From the NCBI GenBank assembly GCA_903868795.1, contig CAIPWR010000002.1:1-34983 (forward strand): a stretch of 34,983 bases of DNA. Reading direction: 5' to 3'. Under the pieces are notes generated by a model. It ran no database searches. It saw only the letters and a list, made by a program, of their open reading frames with translations, and was not told the origin of the DNA. Below are positions 23,443 through 31,384 of this stretch, piece by piece (positions within the stretch are counted from its first letter, which is position 1; every line of letters begins with the position of its first letter). The DNA is from an uncultured Spartobacteria bacterium (GTDB taxonomy: Bacteria; Verrucomicrobiota; Verrucomicrobiia; Chthoniobacterales; UBA6821). The position numbers and the translations under genes were made by a program.

Positions 23443-24054
23443 TCAGCGATTAATTCCCTGAAAACCGATGCTCATGGGCGGGTAATTCTCCCAGCCCTTG
23501 AAATCGAAGTGCCACCACTCGTCGGGATAACTCAAGAAGCCGTGTCGGATCATCACCCGCTGAAGCAGATCGCGATTACGGCGTTCTTCCGCGCTCCCGC
23601 CGGGATAGGTCACGGCCGCACGGGGTGAGAACTCATCGAAATTGCTCGGCATCGGGACAGGGCGCCCGACCTTGTCGACGAGGGTGACATCGACCGCCGT
23701 TCCGCGTGTATGACGGCCTCGATTCACGGCGGGGTTGGAGACAAAATGCTCATCGTGGATGAGATTCCACATCTTCTGCTGCACGGGGAGAGGCCGGTAG
23801 CCGTCGTAGATCTTGAGCCCAAGTCCCTTCATGGCGAGTTCGCGCTGAACACCCTCAAGGCACGGGATCAACTCCCTCCGCACATAGGCTACTGGGAACG
23901 GGTAGAGTTTCTCGCCGGTGAAATTGTAGGTGGTGGCGTACCGGATCTCCTCGAGAGGAGGTCTTTTCATTGACGCCACGTTGAGCAGATCGGGTGCACT
24001 CCCCGCCCGGAGGGCGCCAACCAGTCCCAGCAGGATGAGGGGTAGGAACCGCAT
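23443..24054 (-). CDS. D-alanyl-D-alanine dipeptidase (VanX/DdpX family, M15D), exported
   Basis: The 203-residue protein has an N-terminal signal peptide (MRFLPLILLGLVGALRAGSA). The zinc site is complete: H115 and D122 in GRHTRGTAVDVTL, E179 as catalytic base and H182 in DEWWHFDF. R87 is in YDGYRP. Family enzymes split D-Ala-D-Ala. With a signal peptide it would act in the periplasm on peptidoglycan turnover products, as DdpX-type enzymes do, rather than conferring vancomycin resistance: no vanH/vanA ligase genes are present. It lies 7 nt downstream of the chromate-type transporter on the same strand, so they may be cotranscribed. Confidence 0.9.
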   Translation of the reverse strand: MRFLPLILLGLVGALRAGSAPDLLNVASMKRPPLEEIRYATTYNFTGEKLYPFPVAYVRRELIPCLEGVQRELAMKGLGLKIYDGYRPLPVQQKMWNLIHDEHFVSNPAVNRGRHTRGTAVDVTLVDKVGRPVPMPSNFDEFSPRAAVTYPGGSAEERRNRDLLQRVMIRHGFLSYPDEWWHFDFKGWENYPPMSIGFQGINR

Positions 24055-24061
24055 CGGAGAA

Positions 24062-25528
24062 TCAGCCGAGGAAGAGCAAGCCGGCGACTCCGGAGAGCAG
24101 GATGATTAGGACCGGATTGAGATCGGTCAGCAGGAGGATCAACGCCGCCCCAATCGCGATGAGGGCGGAGGCAGTGGAGTGCACGGCTGACTCAGTGATG
24201 AACATGAAGGCCGCTGACAATGCACCGGAGGCAATGAGAAGGAGCGCCTTGCCGAGCGAAGGGCGCCAACGCCACTGACTCAACCAATCCCAGGAATGAG
24301 CGGCGGTGAGGATCACCGCCATGTTCGGGACAAAGAGCGCTAGCATGGCGATCAGTGCACCCACCAGGGCCCACTGCTCGCCGAAGGGTGAGCAGGCTTT
24401 CAGTCCGATGAAGGCGGCCAGCATGCTGGGGCCGGGAATGATGAAGCTGAGGGAGAAGAAATTCAGAAAATCCCCCTTATCCATCCAGTTGTGGTGACTC
24501 ACGCTGGCACGCTGCATGCAGGGCAGGATGGTTTCCTCGCCGCCGAAGGCGCAGACGGAGAGGGCCGAGAAGGTGGAGACGAGATCGGTGCAGATGGGCG
24601 CGATGGGAAAGGCCTCGGGTGATCCGGGCGACAGCGGCTTGAAGGGGATTGCGGGGCAGGCCTGCTCTTTCTGGGGCTTGTGATCGTGGGTCAGGGCGCC
24701 TTGAATCTTTTCGACGACCCCGGGCCCACTTTTCTCAATCGATGAAATGAGACCCATCATCGCAACCACCGCCACCGCGGTGAGTGCCATACCCCATCGC
24801 TCGGAATTGAAGATTTGGTCCAATTTCCTTCGAAGAAAGTGTCTGAATCCAAGCGTGGGAATGAGTCCGGGGGGCTCCTGCATACCATGCAGCTTTTCAT
24901 GACGGGAGGGTCGGTGCAGCCAGAGCGCCAGCGGTGAGACCCAGATCAGGACGCCCGAGATATGGAGGATTCCGTACCTCAGCAGCACAAAGACCAGCAG
25001 GATGAGGAGAAAATCGCGGTAATCGATCACTGCCTTCCTTCCTATTTCCAGCAGGGTTGCCCCGATCACGGAGCAGACCGCGGCGCCAGCTCCCGCCGCA
25101 ACGGCGATAACCCAAGAGACCTTGTGAAAATGGATGAATGCGCTCCCAAGAAGGAGAGCGAGAAGAAATGAGGGCATGATCATGGCGATCGCCACGACAA
25201 GGGCACCCGGGACACCCCTCACCCGCTGACCGATGTGCACGGCAAGACCGAAGGTGCTGTCGGGCTGGGGCAGGAACTCCGCCAAGGCGAAACTCTCCAA
25301 AAACTCCTTTTCGGTCACCAACTTCCTTTGGATAACAATCTGACGCCTCAAGTGTCCCGCCGCTCCCTGAACCGTGGTCAGGGCAATCACGAAGAAATAC
25401 CAAGCCAACCGCAGCAGTGAGACCTTGGAAGAAATTGCGCCGTGGCTTGGATCATCCTGATGCAGGGAGTCGGAATTCACCGCGAGATCCTCCGATAAAT
25501 AATCGCCGCTTGTCAGCACAATTGGCAC
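24062..25528 (-). CDS. Chromate transporter (CHR/ChrA family), two-domain, divergent
   Basis: The 488-residue membrane protein contains both CHR halves. The first has VQGAAGHLRRQIV, EKEFLESFALAEFLPQPDSTFGLAVHIGQ and RGVPGALVVAIAMIMPS. The second has CAFGGEETILPCMQRASV, FLNFFSLSFIIPGPSMLAAFIG and LALFVPNMAVI. The family extrudes chromate, probably in exchange for another anion. Several canonical positions differ: the first FGGP-like motif is VQGAAG, and PGP of the first half is PQP. A long hydrophilic linker with THDHKPQKEQACP separates the halves. It may therefore move a different anion. The start is uncertain: the frame opens at 25528, but later in-frame starts are possible. Confidence 0.8.
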   Translation of the reverse strand: MPIVLTSGDYLSEDLAVNSDSLHQDDPSHGAISSKVSLLRLAWYFFVIALTTVQGAAGHLRRQIVIQRKLVTEKEFLESFALAEFLPQPDSTFGLAVHIGQRVRGVPGALVVAIAMIMPSFLLALLLGSAFIHFHKVSWVIAVAAGAGAAVCSVIGATLLEIGRKAVIDYRDFLLILLVFVLLRYGILHISGVLIWVSPLALWLHRPSRHEKLHGMQEPPGLIPTLGFRHFLRRKLDQIFNSERWGMALTAVAVVAMMGLISSIEKSGPGVVEKIQGALTHDHKPQKEQACPAIPFKPLSPGSPEAFPIAPICTDLVSTFSALSVCAFGGEETILPCMQRASVSHHNWMDKGDFLNFFSLSFIIPGPSMLAAFIGLKACSPFGEQWALVGALIAMLALFVPNMAVILTAAHSWDWLSQWRWRPSLGKALLLIASGALSAAFMFITESAVHSTASALIAIGAALILLLTDLNPVLIILLSGVAGLLFLG

Positions 25529-25743
25529 TACCGGTGACTTATCCCGGCAGTTTCATCATCATCGACAATCTCCATGGGATGGGGGGCTTAATCCCCGGGA
25601 ACCGAAGATGCATACGGGAGGACAGTGATCCCGATCTTCGCGGCCAACTTTCCGAAGGCAGACAAGACCCGTCCTCCCCTTGTGGAGAAGCAGGGGAAGT
25701 ATTCTTTCCTTCCAAGGAGCCATCCAGTAACCATTTAGTCATC
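25529..25743. promoter_or_regulatory. Divergent intergenic region with a long inverted repeat
   Basis: Between the chromate-type transporter (-) and DoxX (+) genes lies an 8-bp perfect inverted repeat, gggaggac (25616-25623) / gtcctccc (25671-25678). It encloses a smaller hairpin, cttcg (25635-25639) / cgaag (25653-25657). It would fold in a DoxX leader transcript. I tested it by eye against common riboswitch cores and recognised none. Confidence 0.35.
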
Positions 25744-26151
25744 ATGACTGCCTTCTCGAAGCCCCTCTCCATCCTCGACTGGATCCTGCGTCTCACTGCC
25801 GCGATCATCCTCGCCCAGACCCTCTGGTTCAAATTCACCGCCGCTCCCGAATCGGTCTACATCTTTGACAAGGTCGGTCTCGGTGCACCCGGTCGCATTG
25901 GTTCGGGGATCGCTGAACTGATCGCGGCCATCCTGCTCGTGATCCCCCGCACCGCGTGGCTGGGGGCGTTCCTGGCTCTTGGCGTCATGGGTGGAGCCAT
26001 CATGAGTCATCTCACGGTGCTGGGCATCGTGGTCATGGATGATCACGGGGAACTCTTCGCCCTCGCCGTGATCGTGGCTCTCTGTTGTGCCATCGTGTTC
26101 TTCCTGCACCGTCGCTCGATCCCATTCATAGGGAAGCATCTTCCCTTCTGA
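25744..26151 (+). CDS. DoxX-family membrane protein
   Basis: The 135-residue protein has four hydrophobic helices: RLTAAIILAQTLWFKFTAAPESVYIFDKV is the standard first-helix region, and GIAELIAAILLVIP the second. DoxX-like proteins are small inner-membrane proteins; some are linked to oxidative stress, but most have no assigned reaction. I chose the ATG at 25744 because the frame upstream of it lacks homology. It begins a tight run with DinB-like (2 nt gap), DedA-ATP-grasp (0 nt) and TANGO2 (3 nt) genes, presumably one operon. Confidence 0.85.
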   Translation: MTAFSKPLSILDWILRLTAAIILAQTLWFKFTAAPESVYIFDKVGLGAPGRIGSGIAELIAAILLVIPRTAWLGAFLALGVMGGAIMSHLTVLGIVVMDDHGELFALAVIVALCCAIVFFLHRRSIPFIGKHLPF

Positions 26152-26153
26152 CG

Positions 26154-26675
26154 ATGCGCGGGTTGGCTGACGCCTTGGATGCGGTCCTGCTGCAGGGCCG
26201 GCATCTGCTGGAGAGTCTCTCTCAAGAGGAGTTCGTTGCGGTCAACCCGATCGGCAACGGAGCCTCCATCGGAGCCCACTACCGGCACAGTCTCGATCAT
26301 TTTCGTCAGCTTTTCGCCGGACTGGATTATGGAATCATCGACTACGACGCGCGGACCCGTGAATCCCTTTTGGAAACAGATCGTCAGGCCGCCCTGTCCG
26401 CCACCCAAGAACTGCTAACCCGCGCGCAGGATCTCCGCAAACTTGCCGGCGAGAATCCAGTCGAGGTCCGGTGCGGCATCACCTATGGTGAGGAGGATGC
26501 GGGTGCCTCCTCCTCTACCCTGGGGCGTGAAATGATGTTCTGTATCAGCCATGCCATCCATCATTATGCCCTGATCGCCATGCTTCTGCGCGGGGCAAAT
26601 CGGCATGTACCGCAGGGTTTCGGGGTGGCTCCCTCCACGATCCGTCACCAGCTGGAATCGGCGGGGGTCCGCTGA
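26154..26675 (+). CDS. DinB-like four-helix metal-binding protein
   Basis: The 173-residue protein has the DinB/YfiT helical-bundle pattern: IGAHYRHSLDHFRQL with His ligands near residue 45, and CISHAIHHYALIAMLL near residue 145 supplying the paired histidines. Members bind a divalent metal; some are thiol transferases, many are damage-induced or of unknown role. The ATG at 26154, two bases after the DoxX stop, fits better than a GTG inside DoxX. I cannot assign a reaction. Confidence 0.72.
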   Translation: MRGLADALDAVLLQGRHLLESLSQEEFVAVNPIGNGASIGAHYRHSLDHFRQLFAGLDYGIIDYDARTRESLLETDRQAALSATQELLTRAQDLRKLAGENPVEVRCGITYGEEDAGASSSTLGREMMFCISHAIHHYALIAMLLRGANRHVPQGFGVAPSTIRHQLESAGVR

Positions 26676-28253
26676 ATGGGATCCATTATCTGGCAACTGG
26701 TCGGGATTTTCTTCCTCACCTGGCTTTCGGAAGATGCCGCCGTGCTGGGTGCTGCGGTCGCCTGCGCCTCGGGATCCCTGCCTGCGACCCCCTGCTTCCT
26801 TGCCTGTTTCGGAGGACTTTGGTCTGGGGACGCTCTACTGTTTCTGCTCGCCCGTTACGGCGGGCGCCCGTTATCCGAGCGATTCATGGGAAGGGGAGCA
26901 AACTGGCCTTCCAAGCTGGAAAAGAGCGAGGAGTGGTTCCGCAAGCGCGGGATCGTGGCGTTGGTTGTCTCAAGGTTCATTCCCGGGCTGAGACTGACGA
27001 CTTTCCTTGCCGCCGGATTTCTTCGGATGAACGTCATCCTCTTCACTGTCGTCACGGGCGTGATGGCGGCGATCTGGTCGATCCTGATCTTCGCCTTGGT
27101 GAAGATCTTGGGAAAAGCCGCCCCGGCCACCTTCCAAGCATTCAAGGGGCACCTCTACCTGATCATGGGAGCATCACTGTTGCTCCTTGGTGTAATCCAT
27201 TTGCTTTCCCATCTACGCCGATTGCTCTCGCGGTGGGAGTTCTGGCCGGCATGGATCTTCTATTTTCCCATTGCCTTGCGTTATGCAGCCCTCGCCGCAC
27301 GCTACAGCTCCCTGACCCTGCCAAGCGCTGCCAATCCGGGCATGAAGACTGGGGGACTGATCGGCGAATCCAAGATCGAAACCCTCCGGGAACTCCGAAT
27401 GCTCGCTCCCGGATTCGTTCCACCCACCGCCCTCATCCCGACGGAGGGTGACCGGATGGCGACTCTTGAAACCTTCATGGCTTCCGAGAATGAGAGCTAT
27501 CCCGTGGTGCTCAAGCCTGATCTCGGCTTCCGAGGTAGCGGATTCCGCATTGCATGTTCGCGGGAAGAAGCCGCCGCGTATCTCGATGCGGTGACCGTCC
27601 CGGTGATCGTCCAGCACTATGTCTCTGGACCATGTGAGGCGGGCCTCTTTTACTGCCGCTTGCCTTCCGAGAAGAGGGGTAGGATTCTTGCCATCACTGA
27701 AAAAGTATTTCCTCAACTGATCGGCGACGGCAGGAGGAGCATCGAGGAACTCATCTTTGCTGATGAGCGCGCCAGACAACAGGCCCCGATACTGCTCGCA
27801 CGCTTGAGGAAACGACGCGGGGAGGTTCCTGCAGATGGTGAATTCATCCGCCTGGTTCATGCCGGAAACCATGCGCAGGGGTGTCTCTTCCGTGACGGGA
27901 TTCACCTGCACAGCACGCTTCTGGAGCAGCGGATCGACGAGATTTCCAGGAACCTCAACGGCTTCTTCATCGGACGTTACGATGTCCGCTACTCTAACCC
28001 AGAGGAACTGCGGCAGGGGGTGGGGTTCAACATCATTGAACTCAATGGAGTGGCCGGAGAACCGACCAGCGCCTACGACTCCTCGAAGGGAATCTGTCAG
28101 GCCTTCCGACTCCTCTTCCGTCACTGGGAACTAGCCTTTGCGGTCGGGGCGGCCAACCGTGAGAGAGGGCACCAACCCGATTCCCCGAGGAGTATCGTGC
28201 GCGAATGGCTGGCTTACCGCCGCCTTAGTCGCTGCCATCCCGTCGCAGACTAA
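26676..28253 (+). CDS. DedA-family membrane domain fused to an ATP-grasp-like domain
   Basis: In this 525-residue protein, residues 1-180 form a DedA/SNARE-associated membrane domain with the family motif SRFIPGLR (99-106) and several hydrophobic helices; DedA proteins recycle lipid carriers such as undecaprenyl phosphate. After a further hydrophobic segment (about 190-210), residues 230-490 look like an ATP-grasp ligase. YPVVLKPDLGFRGSG (K280) is the ATP-binding strand and loop, VIVQHYV (310-316) the hinge, D436 in GRYDVRYS and E455/N457 in NIIELNG the magnesium ligands. Such a fusion could ligate an amino acid or similar group to a lipid-linked or membrane substrate. It starts directly at the DinB-like stop. 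Both domains are recognisable; the joint function is unknown. Confidence 0.82.
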   Translation: MGSIIWQLVGIFFLTWLSEDAAVLGAAVACASGSLPATPCFLACFGGLWSGDALLFLLARYGGRPLSERFMGRGANWPSKLEKSEEWFRKRGIVALVVSRFIPGLRLTTFLAAGFLRMNVILFTVVTGVMAAIWSILIFALVKILGKAAPATFQAFKGHLYLIMGASLLLLGVIHLLSHLRRLLSRWEFWPAWIFYFPIALRYAALAARYSSLTLPSAANPGMKTGGLIGESKIETLRELRMLAPGFVPPTALIPTEGDRMATLETFMASENESYPVVLKPDLGFRGSGFRIACSREEAAAYLDAVTVPVIVQHYVSGPCEAGLFYCRLPSEKRGRILAITEKVFPQLIGDGRRSIEELIFADERARQQAPILLARLRKRRGEVPADGEFIRLVHAGNHAQGCLFRDGIHLHSTLLEQRIDEISRNLNGFFIGRYDVRYSNPEELRQGVGFNIIELNGVAGEPTSAYDSSKGICQAFRLLFRHWELAFAVGAANRERGHQPDSPRSIVREWLAYRRLSRCHPVAD

Positions 28254-28256
28254 GTC

Positions 28257-29000
28257 ATGTGCACCCTCTCCTTTGTGCCCAAGGCCGATGGATTCCTGCT
28301 CGCCATGAACCGCGATGAACAGCGCACCCGTGCGTCCGGCCTCCCTCCTGCCGTTCGCCGATGCGGCGATCTCTCTGCCCTCTACCCCCGTGAACCGAGC
28401 GGCGGGACCTGGGTGGGCATCAACGAGGCCGGGATCTGCGTCGCGCTGATCAACTGGTACTCTCGCCCGCAACGCATGAGCGCTCCCGCCTTCAGTCGTG
28501 GAATGATCATCCCGCGGCTCCTTGCCCTCCCTTCACTAGAAGACATGGAACGTAGTCTGTTTTTGCTTCCGCTGGAACGATTGAATCCCTTCCGTCTCTT
28601 TGTGATCGGCGGGAGCGCCGACGGCATCCGTGAATACCGCTCGGAGGTATCCGGAACCGAACGGGTGGATCACCCTTTGAGCACTGCCCATTGGTTCTCC
28701 TCGGGACACGACGAGGCCTCCGCCATCACGACACGGAGTGTCGTATGTCGCAAGGCGGCGGAGCAACCTGATGCCGGCACGCTTCCGTGGCTTGAGCGGT
28801 TGCACTCCTCACACGATCCGGAAAAGGGGGCCTCATCCATTTGCATGCACAGGGATGACGCAGAGACAGTGAGCATGACTATCCTGGAGGGCTCTGTTGA
28901 ATCGGCCGCCATGAGGTATCACACATTCCCTCCCTGCCGATCCCTTGGTGGGAAACCGCACCACTCCCGGTTGACCCTTTTTCCCCGGGGGCATGCGTGA
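28257..29000 (+). CDS. TANGO2/NRDE-family protein
   Basis: The 247-residue protein begins MCTLSF with Cys2 as potential N-terminal nucleophile. It contains AMNRDEQRTR, the NRDE motif that names the family, then GGTWVGINEAGICVALIN. The fold is thought to be Ntn-hydrolase-like. Eukaryotic TANGO2 is linked to haem or lipid handling, and bacterial members are largely uncharacterised. It follows the DedA-ATP-grasp gene by 3 nt. Confidence 0.88.
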   Translation: MCTLSFVPKADGFLLAMNRDEQRTRASGLPPAVRRCGDLSALYPREPSGGTWVGINEAGICVALINWYSRPQRMSAPAFSRGMIIPRLLALPSLEDMERSLFLLPLERLNPFRLFVIGGSADGIREYRSEVSGTERVDHPLSTAHWFSSGHDEASAITTRSVVCRKAAEQPDAGTLPWLERLHSSHDPEKGASSICMHRDDAETVSMTILEGSVESAAMRYHTFPPCRSLGGKPHHSRLTLFPRGHA

Positions 29001-29197
29001 AAGCCCGCTCATCCGCCTAAGACCGGCGCGTCCCCTCACGCTTGTTTTTGAAAAAGGATGAGGGATAGTTCCAACTGCCTAAGGTATCTTGGTTTGGCCA
29101 CTGCGGTCAAAATCGCACCGCCTCTCGCATCTCCCGATAACAAGTGCACTGGAAACGTGTGATCTGTCACCATGCGTCCCGGCAAATTCCTATCCCG

Positions 29198-31384
29198 ATG
29201 ACATTTCCTTCCCCATACATCTCATCCCGCAGGGGATGCCTCGGGGTGATGATGGTCGTGACCATGCTTCTCTGGTCACAGGGTGTTGCCCTTTCCCAAA
29301 ACCAACCTATCCAAGCGGGGGAGGGAGCACCGAACGCTCAGCAGGGTCAACTCCCTCCTCTGCCGGAAGCCGCAGTCGAAACCAGCACACTCATGCTTAC
29401 CGATGCTTCGGGTGCAGTCCGGCCGCTTTCGGAACTCACCGGGTCCTCAGCCACGGTCGTCGCGTTCCTGTATGCCACCTGTCCCCTCTGCCAGAGGAGT
29501 GCACCTGTCTTGGAAAAACTTTGGAAGGACGAGCAATCCCATGGAGCGCAAGTGCTGGGAGTTTTCACCGATGGCACGCCGGCCGCCGACATGGAAAAAT
29601 ACAAAAAGGATTACGGCGTCTCCTTCCCGTTGTTTGTGGATAACGGTGGCAAGGTGGCGGCTGCACTCTCCGCCACGGTGACACCGGAGGCTTTCGTTTT
29701 AGACAGCACCGGCAAGCTTCGGTACATGGGTCGCATCAACGACCTCTATCAGGTCCGCGGCGTGCAAAGCCAAACACCCGTGAGGGAAGACCTGCGGGAG
29801 GCCCTGGGTGATGTCGTGTCAGGATCGACGGTGCGTCTTCCCCGCACGCTCCCCGTCGGATGCGCAATCGTGCGTCAGGATCCGCTACCATCCGCGACTC
29901 CGGCAGCCTCCCAGGAAAGCATGATCACCTATCACAAGGATGTAGCCCCGCTTTTACGCAACCATTGCATGATGTGCCACAGTGAGGGAAATGCGGGGCC
30001 GTTCACCCTCACCAGCTACGATGATGCCGCGGACTGGATGAAGTCGGGGCTCCGGGAGATCAAAGCCGGACGGATGCCGCCCGCCCAAGTGGAGAGTGAT
30101 CTGGCAATCCGTAGTGAGAACACGCTTAGCGCGGCGGAAGTCGAGACGCTCGAGTCCTGGATCAAGTCAGGGAAGCCGGAAGGGGACGAAAGCTCAGCCA
30201 CTCCGTTGGCGCCGTTGCCGGATTATTCCAAGTTTCAAGAAGACCTCGGTCCCCCTGATATCATTCTCGAGCAGGGTAAGCCGTTTCATCTGGGCCCGAT
30301 GGGCAGCGATATTTACCGTCATCTTGTATTTACGCTGAACAACAGGGCGGACCTGCGTGTCCGGGCTATCCAATTGCTTCCCTCCAACCGGTCAATCGTA
30401 CATCACGCGCTCATCGGGTATCTGCCCCATGCCGAGGCGCTACAAGCCCTGCGCGATTACGGTGGCCCAGGTCCAACCTTCACCGAGGGTGATCAAGGCC
30501 CCGGATTCTGGGCGCGCCATGGGGTCGGTTTCCGCATCGCCCCGCCCCGCCCCGACGGCATGCCGCTCCTGAGCTTTATCGGCGCCTACGTTCCGGGCAC
30601 GAGTGCCTACGCGGCCCCCTCGGATGCCGATTATATTATTCCCGCGGGAAGCGATCTCATTGCCCAGATGCACTACCATCGCAACGGCATACAGTCGCAG
30701 GATTCCACCCGGATGGGGCTCTGGCTGCGCAAAGACGGCAAAATCCCTCCCAAGATCATGGGCTTTCGTTTCCTTCACGGCGAGATGGTGGTCATTCCCG
30801 CCGGGATCAAGAACATGAAAGTCACCGGAGAGTGGACAGTTCCGGAGGATTGCATGATTGCGGGCATCGGCCCGCATGCGCACCTGCTGGCCCAGTCCAT
30901 GGATGCGACAGCCATCCTGCCGGACCATACCCGTTTCACGATCGCGAAGATCCCTCATTGGCAATACGAATGGCAGCAGCCCTACTTTTTCAAAGAGCCC
31001 CGCTTTCTCCCCAAAGGAACCAAAATCAGGTTTTCTGCCATCTACGATAATAGCGCGGCAAATCCGAAAAATCCATTCAGTCCCCCCAGGCCCGTTTTCC
31101 TAGGTGAAGCGACCACGGACGAAATGCTGCTTCCGATGCTGATTCTCACCTCAGAAAAGGTGATTGATCCCAAGGGGAACAGCGGGTTCACCCCCTTTGG
31201 AGCCTCGGTGACACGGGCAAATCTTTTGCGGAATCTTTACAACGATCAACTGCCCTTTGAGGTACAGCCTGACGGAACCGTGCTTCGGTCGGGAGTAACC
31301 AGCGAGGATGGAAAATATTACAGGTTCAAGAAACCTCTCGACCCAGCCCTGCCACCCTCCGCATACGAAGACCAACTGCCATGA
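29198..31384 (+). CDS. Exported redoxin - cytochrome c - copper type II monooxygenase-like protein
   Basis: From the ATG at 29198 (728 residues) a signal peptide (RRGCLGVMMVVTMLLW, cleavage near ALS-QN) is followed by three domains. A thioredoxin/redoxin domain (about 60-205) has C95-P-L-C98. A short c-type cytochrome-like domain (about 240-330) has C257-M-M-C260-H261 and a possible axial Met in GRMPP. A C-terminal domain resembles ascorbate-dependent copper monooxygenases (PHM/DBH), with histidines at 402-403, HYH 492-494 and PHAH 560-562. It is likely periplasmic or outer-membrane facing. The GTG at 29144 is an alternative start but gives a poorer signal peptide. It overlaps the following ABC transporter gene by ATGA. 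This architecture recurs in Planctomycetes and Verrucomicrobia; the substrate is unknown. Confidence 0.83.
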   Translation: MTFPSPYISSRRGCLGVMMVVTMLLWSQGVALSQNQPIQAGEGAPNAQQGQLPPLPEAAVETSTLMLTDASGAVRPLSELTGSSATVVAFLYATCPLCQRSAPVLEKLWKDEQSHGAQVLGVFTDGTPAADMEKYKKDYGVSFPLFVDNGGKVAAALSATVTPEAFVLDSTGKLRYMGRINDLYQVRGVQSQTPVREDLREALGDVVSGSTVRLPRTLPVGCAIVRQDPLPSATPAASQESMITYHKDVAPLLRNHCMMCHSEGNAGPFTLTSYDDAADWMKSGLREIKAGRMPPAQVESDLAIRSENTLSAAEVETLESWIKSGKPEGDESSATPLAPLPDYSKFQEDLGPPDIILEQGKPFHLGPMGSDIYRHLVFTLNNRADLRVRAIQLLPSNRSIVHHALIGYLPHAEALQALRDYGGPGPTFTEGDQGPGFWARHGVGFRIAPPRPDGMPLLSFIGAYVPGTSAYAAPSDADYIIPAGSDLIAQMHYHRNGIQSQDSTRMGLWLRKDGKIPPKIMGFRFLHGEMVVIPAGIKNMKVTGEWTVPEDCMIAGIGPHAHLLAQSMDATAILPDHTRFTIAKIPHWQYEWQQPYFFKEPRFLPKGTKIRFSAIYDNSAANPKNPFSPPRPVFLGEATTDEMLLPMLILTSEKVIDPKGNSGFTPFGASVTRANLLRNLYNDQLPFEVQPDGTVLRSGVTSEDGKYYRFKKPLDPALPPSAYEDQLP

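Noticed and set aside
23443-24054. Vancomycin-resistance cluster
   Set aside because: Only a VanX-like dipeptidase with a signal peptide is present; no vanH, vanA-type ligase or VanRS genes.
27213-28124. 303-codon minus-strand frame
   Set aside because: Antisense of the DedA-ATP-grasp gene, whose motifs are clear on the + strand.
29034-29065. Hairpin ccctca / tgaggg enclosing ttttt-g-aaaaa after the TANGO2 gene
   Set aside because: Stem interrupted and no T-tract after it; not convincing as a terminator.
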